Of a stretch of 49,271 nt of DNA, positions 1 to 9,841 are shown in pieces. Below the pieces are notes generated by a model, which saw nothing but the letters and a program-made list of their open reading frames with translations, was not told the origin of the DNA and ran no database searches. Every line of letters starts with the position of its first letter. The first letter of the stretch is position 1. The translations under genes and the position numbers were made by a program. Source of the stretch: Caproicibacter fermentans (GTDB lineage Bacteria; Bacillota; Clostridia; Oscillospirales; Acutalibacteraceae); NCBI RefSeq assembly GCF_009746625.1, contig NZ_VWXL01000081.1, forward strand, positions 1 through 49,271, written 5' to 3'.

Positions 1-64
1 GCTCAAATCTGTTATGCTCTAAGAGCTTTTTATTTTTTTTCACAACTAAATTTTAAAGCAAAAA

Positions 65-103
65 GCCGGAGCTGCCAATACCTTTTCGTATGGTTGCTCC
101 GAC
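65..103. terminator. Bidirectional rho-independent terminator
   Basis: A long hairpin has outer arms GCCGGAGC and GCTCCGAC and inner arms around CCAATACC/GTATGG. It is followed by a run of eight T on the plus strand and by TTTTTG on the minus strand. It would end the minus-strand AraC gene and any plus-strand gene entering from the left. A shorter GCTCT-a-AGAGC hairpin with a T-run lies at about 17-40. Confidence 0.75.
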
Positions 104-135
104 TTTTTTTTCGTGCCGTTTTGCAACACCCCCTT

Positions 136-948
136 TCAGTTTTTATTTAGGAGACCGTTCCTAACGGTTGAAAATCTCTCTGTAAATTGTCGCGGGGCGC
201 TGCGAAAATTGCCTGGGGTGCACCCGACTTTTCGCTTGAATGTGCGAATAAAATAGGGGGTGTTTTCCATGCCGACGGCGTTACCAATGTCGGCCACGCT
301 GACGTTTGTCTGCAGCAACATGCGGCAAGCTTCCTGAACCCGTCGGTTAATAAGGTACTCGATGGGCGAAAGGCCGAAATTCGCTTTGAATTCCTTAGCA
401 AGCCGGAATTTGTTCACGTGGATTTCTTCGGCGAACTGGCTTAAGCTAAGCCGCTCGGCGTACCGGTCATCGAGAATGTTCTTCAGCTGGTCAAGGTAGA
501 ACAGAACCGGACGCTTCCCGTAGGCGTAGTCTGCCTGAAGAAGGGCAATCAGCCGGTCCAGTACGGGAGAGTTGGCATCAGAACATGGCTGCGACCCTGC
601 GAGAGTGTCGAGCAATTTTCTCACGTCGGAATCTGCCCGAGTATGGCAGAAAAAAGGAAGTCGGTTGGGAGTTCCGCTGATCAAAAAACCGGTGATACGG
701 AGCGGATCGCTTTTCGACTGCAACAAGTAGGAAATGCCGAAACGCAGCAAAAAAAAGCTTCCTGGCACAGCGTTCCAGTTTCTTCCTTCCCGGCTTAGCT
801 CTCCGGCCCCACTGCGGATGAAAAGAAGCAGAAATGACTTTTGCCGTGGTGCGTCGGGATAGATGGAACCTAAGACAACGCTGTCTACCCTCCCCAGCAG
901 ATGATACTCAGATTTTGCCGGTTCCTTCAATTCCCGGAGATGTTCCAA
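136..948 (-). CDS. AraC-family transcriptional regulator of the mannan operon
   Basis: This 270-residue protein has an N-terminal cupin-like sensing part (about residues 15-130) and a C-terminal pair of AraC helix-turn-helix motifs. The first HTH is around LSLSQFAEEIHVNKFRLAKEF and the second around SVADIGNAVGMENTPYFIRTF, followed by the usual TPGNFR end. The start is a TTG at 946-948 with a purine-rich AAAAGGGG upstream, so the exact start is not firm. It diverges from the sugar-binding protein gene across a 328-base gap, the usual position of a local activator. Control of the mannan operon is inferred from position only. Confidence 0.85.
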   Translation of the reverse strand: MEHLRELKEPAKSEYHLLGRVDSVVLGSIYPDAPRQKSFLLLFIRSGAGELSREGRNWNAVPGSFFLLRFGISYLLQSKSDPLRITGFLISGTPNRLPFFCHTRADSDVRKLLDTLAGSQPCSDANSPVLDRLIALLQADYAYGKRPVLFYLDQLKNILDDRYAERLSLSQFAEEIHVNKFRLAKEFKANFGLSPIEYLINRRVQEACRMLLQTNVSVADIGNAVGMENTPYFIRTFKRKVGCTPGNFRSAPRQFTERFSTVRNGLLNKN

Positions 949-1179
949 AACTAATCCCGCCCCTTTTAATGGATTTTCTTCTATTATATGTTGAAATAGG
1001 GAGAAAAAGAAAAGCTAAAAGCATTTAGCGTAAATGTTTTTAGCTTAATTTACTTAAATGGTCTTTTGGAATCACACAAACTAACAGTGATAATATCTAT
1101 AATATTTCATAAATATTTTAACTATCCGGAGAAAAAGCAATAAAACGTCAAGATAATATTATTAAGACAAGATAATGCA

Positions 1180-1208
1180 GTGACAAATACAGGGTAAATT
1201 GTTATTAT
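1180..1208 (+). promoter_or_regulatory. Promoter of the mannan operon
   Basis: A -35 box GTGACA (1180-1185) and a -10 box TATTAT (1203-1208) are separated by 17 bases. They lie 69 bases upstream of the lipoprotein start. The rest of the 949-1276 gap is AT-rich and shows no gene. I see no clear AraC half-sites by eye. Confidence 0.5.
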
Positions 1209-1210
1209 GT

Positions 1211-1244
1211 AATTGAAGTAATTAATTAATAAATTACTTCAATT
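1211..1244. promoter_or_regulatory. Perfect inverted repeat over the transcription start
   Basis: Arms AATTGAAGTAATT (1211-1223) and AATTACTTCAATT (1232-1244) are perfect 13-base inverted repeats around an 8-base AT spacer. The repeat begins just downstream of the proposed -10 box, where a repressor would block initiation. An mRNA leader hairpin is the alternative, since no T-run follows. Confidence 0.5.
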
Positions 1245-1276
1245 CATTTTAAACTTGCTATTAGGGAGGTAACAAT

Positions 1277-2665
1277 ATGCAATTGAAAAGAGCCATCAGC
1301 GTCCTTTTGGCTTCAGCGATGATTGTGGCGATGACCGCATGTAGTGCGGGAGGCGGCAGTTCGGTGGAGACGGGCAGCAAATCTTCGACGGCTAATCTGC
1401 CGGCCTTTGATTCCCTTCATCTTGGTACCGATTATAAGAATATCAAAGCAAATCTGAAATTCCTTACTCACAAAACTGATCTGGTAAATACGACCTTCAA
1501 GGATTACGTCCAGCAGTTCCAAAAGCTTTACCCGAACATCAACATCACTTACGAGGGCATCACAGATTACGAGAAAGAGATGTCCAACCGCATCACCACG
1601 AAAGACTGGGGCGACATCTGCATGGTCCCCGCCTTTATCACCAACAAGGCGGACCTGCCGACCTACTTTATCCCACTCGGTGATCAGAAGACCCTCGCGA
1701 ACACATATAACTACACCAATATGTGGATGTATCAGGGCAAGACTTACGGCATTGCTTCCAACGGCAACATTCAGGGCATGGTTTACAACAAGAAAGTCTA
1801 TCAGAACGCCGGCATCATGACGCTACCGAAGACCCCGGATGAATTCCTCACGGATCTTCAGAAGATTAAAGATTTCTCCGGTGGAAAGGTAGTTCCGATG
1901 TATACAAACTTTGCGGCACAGTGGACCATGACGGCTTGGGACGCTTACATAGGCATTAACGCAACCGGTTCGCCGGACTACATGAACATCACGCTTCCGC
2001 ATGAGAAAAACCCGTTCTCAAAGAAGAAAGATATGACCGGCCCCTACGCCGTGTATTACACCTTGTATGAAGCGACAAAGCGCCATTTGATTGAGGCCGA
2101 CCCGACCACAACCGACTGGGAGGGAAGCAAGCCGATGATGAACAAGGGGCAGATCGGAACGATGGCGCTGGGCAGCTGGGCAATTAGCCAGGTCCAGACT
2201 GCGGGAAGCAACTCCGCCGACATCGGATATATGCCTTTCCCAATTACGGTGAACGGCAAGCAGTATGCCACGGTGGCTGGAGATTATAACTACGGCATCA
2301 ATGTGACTTCCTCTAATGATAATAAAATTGCGGCGATGCTCTATGTCAAGTGGTTGGTGGAGAAATCGGGCTTTGCGGCTTCGAACGGTCTGATTTCTAC
2401 CGTAAAAGACGACCCGCTTCCGACCATTTTGCAAGAATCCTTCAAGAATGTGACATTGCTGGAGGATACACCCGCAAAGGCTGGCGAGGAGGCTCTATAC
2501 GGAAACATCAACACGGATTCCGAACTGTCTCTCAACAGCAACTATACGCATGTGGCGAAAATCGTGGAGGCTGCGGAAGGCGCCAGCGAATCTCTGGACG
2601 GCATTATGGACGACTGGAACAAAAAGTGGACGGCAGCTCAGCAGAAATACGGAGCATTGAAATAA
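1277..2665 (+). CDS. Extracellular sugar-binding lipoprotein of an ABC importer
   Basis: This is a 462-residue solute-binding protein of the family used for oligosaccharide import. The N terminus is a lipoprotein signal: basic start, hydrophobic stretch and lipobox MTAC with the lipidated Cys at residue 22, followed by a Gly/Ser linker. The fold-typical run FITNKADLPTYFIPLGD and later aromatic residues fit a carbohydrate binder. GGGAGG at 1264-1269 sets the ATG start. It opens the operon, and the two permeases and the mannan enzymes follow in the same direction. Manno-oligosaccharide is the likely ligand, inferred from the GH130, GH113 and epimerase genes downstream. Confidence 0.9.
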   Translation: MQLKRAISVLLASAMIVAMTACSAGGGSSVETGSKSSTANLPAFDSLHLGTDYKNIKANLKFLTHKTDLVNTTFKDYVQQFQKLYPNINITYEGITDYEKEMSNRITTKDWGDICMVPAFITNKADLPTYFIPLGDQKTLANTYNYTNMWMYQGKTYGIASNGNIQGMVYNKKVYQNAGIMTLPKTPDEFLTDLQKIKDFSGGKVVPMYTNFAAQWTMTAWDAYIGINATGSPDYMNITLPHEKNPFSKKKDMTGPYAVYYTLYEATKRHLIEADPTTTDWEGSKPMMNKGQIGTMALGSWAISQVQTAGSNSADIGYMPFPITVNGKQYATVAGDYNYGINVTSSNDNKIAAMLYVKWLVEKSGFAASNGLISTVKDDPLPTILQESFKNVTLLEDTPAKAGEEALYGNINTDSELSLNSNYTHVAKIVEAAEGASESLDGIMDDWNKKWTAAQQKYGALK

Positions 2666-2729
2666 ATTCAGTTTTCTTCGATTTGATGAGCCAGTGCTAA
2701 GCACTGGCTCGATTTTTAAGGAGGTCACC

Positions 2730-3740
2730 ATGAAAAAGGCAAATAGAACGGATGGACGCCAAAACGCTCTCCCTTTTTGGCAATGGGCCCGCGGCCTGCG
2801 TGGTCAGCAAATGCTGGTAACCATCACCTTCCTGCTGGTCCCGCTTTTACTGTTCTTTATATTTACCTGCCTTCCATTCCTGAAGATGGTTCAGTTCAGT
2901 TTTTTTGATATGCGGTATATTGGAAGCAGAACATTCGTCGGGCTGGATAACTACAAATCCGTTTTCACGCGGAGCGATATTCTCAGCTCGCTGAAGCTGG
3001 CACTTTACTATCTGGGCGCCTCCGTGATCCAGCTTGGCCTCGCCTTGCTTTTCGCGAGCGTGCTGAGCTTTAAAACGCGACTCGGCTCTTTCTTCAAGGG
3101 CACACTCTTCTTTCCGTATCTGGTCTGCGGAATCGCGATGGGCTTTATCTTTAAATTTTTCTTCACGCACGGCTTCGTCCTTGACACGGTGCTCACCGCC
3201 ATCGGCGTGCCGCATGGAATCCTGCCCATGTGGCTCCTGAACACGAACATCAACAATTTCTCGTTGGCCGGGAGTTCCATTTGGCGCTACACAGGGCAAA
3301 ATATGGTGTTGTTCATCGGAGCTATTATGTCCGTGGACCCGAATCTCTATGAGGCGGCGGAAATCGACGGCGCGAATGGAGTCAATAAGTTCTTCCATGT
3401 TATTCTCCCAAGCATCAAAACCATTGTTGTTCTGAACATTATCCTCTCCGTCTCCGGCTCCATCAGTGCCTTCGAGCCACCTTATGTTATTACGGGCGGA
3501 TCATTCGGCACTGCAACCTATTTCGTTTTGATGGACCAGATCGCGCATCTGGACCAGAAGGTCGGTCTTGCGTCGGCCATGGCGATTGTCCTGCTTGGAA
3601 TCATCATCGTCGTCACCGTTATACAGAGACTGGTCTTCCGCTTGTTCCTCGATGAAGACGAAAAAGGCATGACCTTCCGTGAGCGCCGCAGAAGCACGCG
3701 GCGGATTGCGGTAACGGCAAGCAGTAAAGGGGGAAAATAG
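2730..3740 (+). CDS. ABC sugar transporter permease, MalF type
   Basis: This 336-residue inner-membrane permease has about six membrane segments. The first lies after a basic cytoplasmic tail of about 30 residues. The EAA loop that contacts the ATPase is visible as YEAAEIDGANGVNKFFHVIL. The start is placed at ATG 2730 because AAGGAGG lies just upstream (2718-2724); an in-frame start at 2694 lacks such a site. It overlaps or abuts the second permease by one to three bases, so the two are co-translated. It pairs with the next gene to form the channel for the lipoprotein-delivered sugar. Confidence 0.9.
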   Translation: MKKANRTDGRQNALPFWQWARGLRGQQMLVTITFLLVPLLLFFIFTCLPFLKMVQFSFFDMRYIGSRTFVGLDNYKSVFTRSDILSSLKLALYYLGASVIQLGLALLFASVLSFKTRLGSFFKGTLFFPYLVCGIAMGFIFKFFFTHGFVLDTVLTAIGVPHGILPMWLLNTNINNFSLAGSSIWRYTGQNMVLFIGAIMSVDPNLYEAAEIDGANGVNKFFHVILPSIKTIVVLNIILSVSGSISAFEPPYVITGGSFGTATYFVLMDQIAHLDQKVGLASAMAIVLLGIIIVVTVIQRLVFRLFLDEDEKGMTFRERRRSTRRIAVTASSKGGK

Positions 3741-3742
3741 TG

Positions 3743-4606
3743 ATGGGTTTCAAAGGTCTCGACGGTGTCCATGTTACGAGAAAGGTAATTTGGACCGTAT
3801 TAAAGTATTTTGTCCTCTGCCTGGGTGCTTTCGCATCGCTTCTCCCGCTCTACTCCTGCGTGGTCACTGCCTTCAAAACACCGGATGAGTATCGTAATAC
3901 TAATGTGATGACCTTACCGAGTTCCTGGTTTAATTTTGATAATTTCAAGAAGGCATGGCAGCAGGCGTCCATGGGAAAAGCGTTTCTCAATTCCCTCATG
4001 ATCCTTGTGGTGGTACTGATCGGTTCCATCCTGTTCAGTTCCATGCTTGCCTATGTGCTGAACCGCTTCAAATTTCGGGGGAACAGCTTCATTCGCAACC
4101 TGTTCCTCGTCTCCAGTCTAATTCCAGGTGTCGCAATGCAGGTTACTGTTTACCAGATCATGTATACGCTGCACCTGATCAACAGCCTGCCAGGCTATAT
4201 GATTCTGATGATGGGCACGGACGTCATTTCCATCTATATTTTTCTCCAATTTTTTGACAATCTTCCCGTTTCCCTCGACGAGTCAGCCATTCTTGACGGC
4301 TGTACCTACTTCGGCGTGTATTTCAAAATACTATTGCCGTTGCTGAAACCGGCCGTCGTGACCTGCATGATTCTGAAAGGTGTGGCGACCTACAACGAAT
4401 ACTACATGGCCAGCCTTTACCTGCAGGACAAAAACAATCTAGGCGTGGTTTCCACCGCTCTGCTCATTTTCACTGGGCCAATCGGAAGTCAGTACAATTA
4501 TATCTGCGCCGGCGTTGTCATCACCATGATCCCTGCACTGATCATCTTTATCTTCTTCCAGAAGCAGATTTACAGTGGTCTTACAAGCGGTTCTGTCAAG
4601 GGTTGA
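3743..4606 (+). CDS. ABC sugar transporter permease, MalG type
   Basis: The second permease has 287 residues and about six membrane helices. Its EAA loop is seen as LDESAILDGCTYFGVYFKILLP. ATG 3743 is preferred over the overlapping GTG 3740 because of its spacing to AAAGGGGG. No ABC ATPase gene follows, so the importer probably borrows a shared MsmX/UgpC-type ATPase encoded elsewhere, as many Firmicute oligosaccharide importers do. The next gene begins 41 bases downstream. Confidence 0.9.
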   Translation: MGFKGLDGVHVTRKVIWTVLKYFVLCLGAFASLLPLYSCVVTAFKTPDEYRNTNVMTLPSSWFNFDNFKKAWQQASMGKAFLNSLMILVVVLIGSILFSSMLAYVLNRFKFRGNSFIRNLFLVSSLIPGVAMQVTVYQIMYTLHLINSLPGYMILMMGTDVISIYIFLQFFDNLPVSLDESAILDGCTYFGVYFKILLPLLKPAVVTCMILKGVATYNEYYMASLYLQDKNNLGVVSTALLIFTGPIGSQYNYICAGVVITMIPALIIFIFFQKQIYSGLTSGSVKG

Positions 4607-4647
4607 CAATCCTATTTTCAGAATATTACCGGAAGGAATTTTATCAT

Positions 4648-5670
4648 ATGAGCGAAATTAAAATTATCGGCAGCGACATCCCAAACCTCCCATGGCAGGA
4701 ACCCGAGGGAGAGGCTGCGGACCTACCCCTTTGGAGATACCAGGATAACCCCATCATTGGCCGGAACCCAATTCCGAATGTAGCCCGCATTTTCAACAGC
4801 AGCGTTCTTCCCTATGAGGACGGCTTTATCGGCGTATTCCGTGGGGACAAAACAAACGGAGTCCCCTCCATTTATCTGGGCCGCAGTAAGGACGCTTTCC
4901 ATTGGAATTTTAACCGCGAGCCGATTCTGTTTACTGACGAAAAGGGAAATCCTTTTATGCCGCGCTACGCCTACGATCCACGCCTTGTTAAAATCGAAGA
5001 TACCTATTACATCATGTGGTGCCAGGACTTTTACGGTGCGTCCATTGGGCTTGCGAAGACAAAGAATTTTAAGACCTTCACCCGACTGGAAAATCCGTTT
5101 TTGCCATTTAACCGCAACGCCGTTCTGTTTCCGCGAAAAATCAACGGGAATTACTTGATGCTATCCCGCCCGAGCGACAGTGGCCACACGCCTTTCGGTG
5201 ACATTTTCGTCAGCGAGAGCCCGGATCTTGTATTTTGGGGCCGACACCGCCATGTGATGAGCCGCGGCAACGAGTGGTGGGAGTCCCTAAAAATCGGGGG
5301 AGGTGCTGCCCCGATTGAAACCAGCGAGGGATGGCTGCTCTTCTATCATGGCGTTTCCGGAACCTGTAATGGTTATGTCTACAGCATCGGGGCAGCGATT
5401 CTAGACCGCGACAATCCATCCGTTGTGAAATACCGCTGCCCGACCCACTTGCTTACACCGGAGGAGTGGTATGAAGAGCGTGGCTTCGTGCCGAATGTCA
5501 CCTTTCCTTGCGCGGCTCTGGCAGACGCGACGACCGGACGCATCGCCGTGTACTACGGTTCCGCGGACAGCTACGTAAGCCTTGCGTTTGCTCGAGCAGA
5601 AGAACTGATTCACTACATTATACAAAACAGCGTGGTCACACAGGATGACACAGAGATTGGCCTACGGTGA
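4648..5670 (+). CDS. GH130 beta-1,4-manno-oligosaccharide phosphorylase
   Basis: This cytoplasmic enzyme of 340 residues belongs to glycoside hydrolase family 130. It would split manno-oligosaccharides with phosphate to give mannose 1-phosphate. Family marks are YAYDPRLVKIEDTYYIMW (with the candidate catalytic Asp), GASIGLAKTKNF, the five-bladed propeller repeats, and a GGGAAPIETSEGWLLFYHG phosphate/sugar loop. Its length resembles the oligosaccharide-acting GH130 subgroup (R. albus RaMP2 type) rather than the longer mannosyl-glucose enzyme two genes on. ATG 4648 follows GGAAGG; an upstream TTG (4603) overlapping the permease lacks a site. Exact chain-length preference cannot be read from sequence. 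Confidence 0.85.
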   Translation: MSEIKIIGSDIPNLPWQEPEGEAADLPLWRYQDNPIIGRNPIPNVARIFNSSVLPYEDGFIGVFRGDKTNGVPSIYLGRSKDAFHWNFNREPILFTDEKGNPFMPRYAYDPRLVKIEDTYYIMWCQDFYGASIGLAKTKNFKTFTRLENPFLPFNRNAVLFPRKINGNYLMLSRPSDSGHTPFGDIFVSESPDLVFWGRHRHVMSRGNEWWESLKIGGGAAPIETSEGWLLFYHGVSGTCNGYVYSIGAAILDRDNPSVVKYRCPTHLLTPEEWYEERGFVPNVTFPCAALADATTGRIAVYYGSADSYVSLAFARAEELIHYIIQNSVVTQDDTEIGLR

Positions 5671-5675
5671 TCAAT

Positions 5676-6881
5676 ATGGCGACGAAAGCGAGGGGATTTT
5701 CCTTGTTGCAGGGCGAAGTAAGGCAAATGCTGACGGAAACTATAATCCCATTTTGGAAGAAACTTCGGGACGACGAAAACGGCGGTTATTACGGCTGGGT
5801 AGATTACGATCTTGGGGTCAGCAAAAAAGCCGTCAAGGGTTGCATCTTGAACAGTCGCATTCTGTGGTTTTTCTCCACCGGCTCCATGCTGCTGAAGCGG
5901 AGTGACCTCCGGGAGGAGGCAGACCATGCCTATGCCTTTTTGAAAAGTGCCTGCCTGGATCGCGAACACGGCGGTGTCTACTGGTCGGTGAATTACGACG
6001 GGGCGGTGGCGGATTCCACCAAGCATACCTATAACCAGGCGTTTGCTATTTACGCGCTCTCTGCATACCACCGCCTGACCGGCGACCCGGAGCCATTGGA
6101 GTTGGCCCGCGGAATCTACCGCCTGATCGAAGAAAAGTGCACCGACGAGGTGGGATACCTCGAGGCGTTCGACCGAGAATTCCGGCCGGTTTTGAATGAG
6201 AAACTCAGCGAGCACGGTCTGAATGCGGAAAAGACGATGAATACACTCCTTCACGTATTCGAGGGTTATTCCGGGCTTTATGAGGCTTCGCACGACGAGG
6301 CGGTGGGGAACGACATGCGTCGTATCCTCCACATCTTCGCCGAAAAGGTCTATAACCCGGAGAAAAAACGACAGGAGGTTTTTTTCGATCGGAATATGAA
6401 TTCTCTAATCGACCTGCACTCCTACGGGCACGATATCGAGGCCTCGTGGCTAATGGACTGGGGTTGTGGCTTGTTGAAAGATCCGGAGCTTACAGGGAAA
6501 ATTTCTACCATTAATTCTGAGTTGGCGGAAAGTATCTATCGGACAGCCTATCACAAACATTCGCTGTGGAGTGAAGCTGTGGACGGAGTCCCTGATAAGA
6601 CGCGTGTGTGGTGGGTGCAGGCCGAAACGGTTCTCGGCTTTCTGAACGAGTATCAGAAACATCCGGAGCATCCGGAGTATTTCAAGGCCGTTACGGAGGC
6701 CTGGGACTACATCAAAACGAAGATGGCTGATCCACGACCCGGCTCGGAGTGGTTCTGGCAATTGGATGACGACGGCAATCCCGACCCGAACAAGCCGTTT
6801 GTAGAGCCTTGGAAGTGCCCCTATCACAACGGGCGCATGTGTTTTGAAATCATCAGGAGGAGCATCAATGCTGAATGCTGA
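5676..6881 (+). CDS. Cellobiose/mannobiose 2-epimerase (AGE family)
   Basis: This 401-residue (alpha/alpha)6-barrel epimerase inverts C2 of the reducing sugar. It would turn beta-1,4-mannobiose into 4-O-beta-mannosyl-glucose. Motifs of the N-acylglucosamine 2-epimerase family are present: [45 protein letters not shown] with the catalytic-type His, [16 protein letters not shown], and the C-terminal [16 protein letters not shown]. The stop of the preceding GH130 gene lies at 5668-5670; a GTG at 5667 is the alternative start. The next gene overlaps by 14 bases. The order phosphorylase - epimerase - phosphorylase matches the R. albus mannan pathway. Confidence 0.9.
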   Translation: MATKARGFSLLQGEVRQMLTETIIPFWKKLRDDENGGYYGWVDYDLGVSKKAVKGCILNSRILWFFSTGSMLLKRSDLREEADHAYAFLKSACLDREHGGVYWSVNYDGAVADSTKHTYNQAFAIYALSAYHRLTGDPEPLELARGIYRLIEEKCTDEVGYLEAFDREFRPVLNEKLSEHGLNAEKTMNTLLHVFEGYSGLYEASHDEAVGNDMRRILHIFAEKVYNPEKKRQEVFFDRNMNSLIDLHSYGHDIEASWLMDWGCGLLKDPELTGKISTINSELAESIYRTAYHKHSLWSEAVDGVPDKTRVWWVQAETVLGFLNEYQKHPEHPEYFKAVTEAWDYIKTKMADPRPGSEWFWQLDDDGNPDPNKPFVEPWKCPYHNGRMCFEIIRRSINAEC

Positions 6882-8049
6882 ATATTTCCGCCGCCTTCGA
6901 CAGCAGGAAGAACTGCTGCTGAAACACAATCATCCGCAGGAGTTTTACAACGGGATCTTTACCCGGTGGTGCAACCCGGTGTTGACGCGCGAGCATATCC
7001 CGCTTTTATGGAAATATGATCTGGATGCGGAAACCAACCCATATTTCATGGAGCGTCTCGGGGCCAACTCGACGTTTAATTCCGGCGCGCTGGAGATGAA
7101 CGACAAGTACTATCTAATCGCCCGCATCGAGGGGAACGACCGCAAATCCTTCTTTGGTGTGGCGGAGAGCGATTCCCCCGTGCAGGGTTTCCATTTTTGG
7201 GATTACCCAGTGCAGTTGCCGGACACGTGCCCGGATGAAGTGGACGTGTATGACATGCGTGTCACGAAGCACGAGGACGGCTGGATCTATGGTGTCTTCT
7301 GTTCCGAGAGCAAAGATAAATCCGTCGGTGACCTCTCCTCCGCCGTCGCGGCGGCAGGAATCGTCCGTACGAAGGACCTGAAAACCTGGGAGCGACTGAA
7401 TAATCTGGTGACGAAGCAGTCAACCCAGCAGCGCAACGTCGTACTCCTTCCTAAGTTTGTCAATGGGAAGTACGCGTTTTTCACCCGCCCGATGGATGGA
7501 TTTCTCAGCACCGGCTCGGGTGGCGGTATCGGGTTCGGCCTTTGTGACGACATCCGTCACGCTGTCGTTGATGAGGAAACCGTCACGAGTGCCCGTCGCT
7601 TTCACACAATCACCGAGGAAAAAAACGGCGCTGGCGCAACACCGATTTACACAGAAAAGGGTTGGCTCCACATTGCGCACGGTGTGCGCAACACGGCCGC
7701 CGGTTTACGCTATGTGATCTATGCGTTTGCGACGGACCGGGACGAACCGTGGAGGGTGGTCGCAGAGCCGGGCGGATACCTGATTGCCCCGTTCGGAGAA
7801 GAGCGCGTCGGGGACGTCTCGAATGTCGTCTTTACTAACGGAGCTATCGCCCGTGACAACGGAGAAGTCTATATCTACTATGCCTCCGCGGATACCCGCC
7901 TGCATGTGGCCTCCACTACGATCGACCGCTTGCTGGACTATGTGTTCCATACGCCGAAGGACGCGCTTCGCTCGCCGGACTGTGTCAAACAGCGCTGCAA
8001 ACTAATTTCCCGTAACCTTGAACTTCTTAAGCAGGAGCAGAAATTCTAA
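6868..8049 (+). CDS. 4-O-beta-D-mannosyl-D-glucose phosphorylase (GH130_1)
   Basis: This 393-residue GH130 enzyme would convert mannosyl-glucose plus phosphate to mannose 1-phosphate and glucose. The N-terminal helical extension ([14 protein letters not shown]...[15 protein letters not shown]) and the motif [20 protein letters not shown], carrying the candidate catalytic Asp, are typical of subfamily 1. A loop [19 protein letters not shown] follows. ATG 6868 is set by AGGAGG at 6855-6860 inside the epimerase gene. The pairing with the epimerase makes this assignment firmer than for the first GH130 gene. Confidence 0.9.
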   Translation: MLNAEYFRRLRQQEELLLKHNHPQEFYNGIFTRWCNPVLTREHIPLLWKYDLDAETNPYFMERLGANSTFNSGALEMNDKYYLIARIEGNDRKSFFGVAESDSPVQGFHFWDYPVQLPDTCPDEVDVYDMRVTKHEDGWIYGVFCSESKDKSVGDLSSAVAAAGIVRTKDLKTWERLNNLVTKQSTQQRNVVLLPKFVNGKYAFFTRPMDGFLSTGSGGGIGFGLCDDIRHAVVDEETVTSARRFHTITEEKNGAGATPIYTEKGWLHIAHGVRNTAAGLRYVIYAFATDRDEPWRVVAEPGGYLIAPFGEERVGDVSNVVFTNGAIARDNGEVYIYYASADTRLHVASTTIDRLLDYVFHTPKDALRSPDCVKQRCKLISRNLELLKQEQKF

Positions 8050-8081
8050 TTTTGTGTAGCGGCAGGAAGGAGAAACTGTTC

Positions 8082-9011
8082 TTGGAAACTATCTTTGGTG
8101 TTACGTTCGCCCCCTTTGCCCATCGTGGAACCTTTCGGAACCCATCGGTACAGGAGAGTCTGCGTAAAATGAAGGAACGTACCGGGGCCACCCACATCAT
8201 TTTGGTCCCGTGCGGTCTGCAAAAGACGCCGCAGTCGGAGAACATCGACTTTACCGGGGAAGGTACGGTCTCCGATGAGGAACTATCTGAGCTGATCGTT
8301 TACGCGCAATCCCTGGGCCTTCGGGTGATCTTAAAGCCGACGGTCAACTGTGAAAACGGCGTTTGGCGTGCGCACATCAACTTTTTTGACAACGAAGTCC
8401 CCGGCGAACCAAAATGGAGTAACTGGTTTGCCTCTCATGAAAGGTTTCAGCTTCACTATGCGGAATTGGCAGAAAAGATCGGCTGTACAATGTTTATTAC
8501 CGGCTGTGAGATGGTGATGGCCCAACGCCGAGAAATGGAATGGCGTAACCTTATTGGCAAGGTCAAGTCGGTGTTCTCCGGTCCTGTGTCGTACAATACC
8601 GACAAGTATCAGGAGGAGAACGTCACGTGGTGGGACTGTGTAGACGTCATTTCCTCCAGTGGCTACTACCCTTTCGGCTCGTGGAAGGAGCAGCTTGCCC
8701 GTATTCGGAAAGTCGTGGAACATTACAAAAAACCGTTTTTCTTTGCGGAAACTGGGTGTATGTCTGTGCACGGTTCGGGGGGTACTCCAAACGACTGGTC
8801 TCTGGCTGGCCCAGCGGACCCGGAGGAACAGGGGTGCTGGTATCGCGAGATGTTCCGCGAGACGCTTCGCTGCCCGTGGATTCGTGGCTGGGGCCTTTGG
8901 GACTGGCCTGCGTATCCTTGTGCGGATGAAAAGGCGGTTACAGATGGAAGCTACCAGTTCTGTGGAAAACCTGCGGAGGCTGCTGTACGGGAAGTCTACA
9001 GAGCAAAATAG
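8082..9011 (+). CDS. GH113-like beta-mannanase, cytoplasmic
   Basis: This is a TIM-barrel glycosidase of 309 residues resembling family GH113 endo-beta-1,4-mannanases. Visible marks are the start GVTFAPFAHRGTF, an acid/base-type Glu in FITGCEMVMAQRRE, and a nucleophile-type Glu in PFFFAETGCMS, followed by GWGLWDWPAYP. There is no signal peptide, so it should act inside the cell on imported oligosaccharides. AGGAAGGAG (8064-8072) points to a TTG start at 8082; TTG 8052 is an upstream option. It closes the operon. Confidence 0.8.
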   Translation: METIFGVTFAPFAHRGTFRNPSVQESLRKMKERTGATHIILVPCGLQKTPQSENIDFTGEGTVSDEELSELIVYAQSLGLRVILKPTVNCENGVWRAHINFFDNEVPGEPKWSNWFASHERFQLHYAELAEKIGCTMFITGCEMVMAQRREMEWRNLIGKVKSVFSGPVSYNTDKYQEENVTWWDCVDVISSSGYYPFGSWKEQLARIRKVVEHYKKPFFFAETGCMSVHGSGGTPNDWSLAGPADPEEQGCWYREMFRETLRCPWIRGWGLWDWPAYPCADEKAVTDGSYQFCGKPAEAAVREVYRAK

Positions 9012-9264
9012 AAGCAGTAAGGGACCATGGTCAATCGGATAGGCAATTAAATGAGCGGTGTTCCAATAAGAACATAAAAATGCAGAAAAATGGGTATATC
9101 CCAAATTCTATGTAAAGTTCAAACTCTGGCGTAAAATGGAGCAAAAATAAGTGTGGCGGCAGCGGCTTAGTCCGATGCTGCCATATCTGCAATATAACAG
9201 CAGGCACATGGGAGTCAAGGGCGGTAAAGCCATTTTTTACTCTTGACGTCCTGTGCAAATGATG
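9012..9264 (+). other. Intergenic region, possible IS256-type end
   Basis: No gene is seen. The stretch near 9091-9126, read on the minus strand, begins GAGTTTGAACTTTACATAG and ends GGATATACCC, a style of terminal repeat seen in IS256-family elements. It lies on the C-terminal side of the transposase relic that follows. The matching opposite end was not found, so this is tentative. A GTCAAG/CTTGAC inverted pair lies at about 9212-9247. Confidence 0.3.
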
Positions 9265-9810
9265 TTAATCGAGCATCCGATCAGCAAAGAACACAGCTAA
9301 CTGTGCGTGGATAATGCTCCAGTCTTGCCTTCGACCGGTCCATTTTTTCGTGATGTCGATCATCGCGAGATACAGCATTTTCAGCAGACTGTTGTCCGTT
9401 GGAAAAACCGACTTTGCCTTCGTCACCTTACGGAGCTGGCGATTGAAACCCTCAATGGCGTTTGTTGTGTAAATCAGTCGGCGTACTTCCTGAGGATACT
9501 TGAAATATGGACTCAGATTCGGCCAGTTTTCCTGCCAGGAGGCGCAATCTTGGGATACTTCTTGTCCCAGCGCCGGAAAAAACATTCAGGGCTTCCAGAG
9601 CGGATGGTTCATCTACGGCGGCATAGACTGCCTTCAAATCAACCATCAGCGCTTTCAGGTCTTTGTAGGAGACATATTTCGTAGAATTGCGGATCTGGTG
9701 AATCACGCAGCTGGTTCCGCTTTTAATATCAAATGCCTAGGAAAGTTTAAAAATCAGGTTGCTGTGTGGTACATGAAAGTCGTACATACCAATGGCTTCC
9801 GACCACCGGC
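9265..9810 (-). pseudogene. IS256-family transposase relic
   Basis: Two overlapping reading frames together give the C-terminal half of an IS256-type DDE transposase. One carries IHQIRNSTKYVSYKDLKALM; the other carries RRLIYTTNAIEGFNRQLRKV and the end FFADRML. They are joined by a frameshift near 9575-9585 at a T-rich run. The N-terminal half, with the first two catalytic acids, is missing or scrambled beyond about 9730. It cannot be active. It marks an old insertion next to the mannan operon. Confidence 0.85.
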
Positions 9811-9841
9811 ACCATTTTAAAGACTCCTCAGATCCGTTTTT

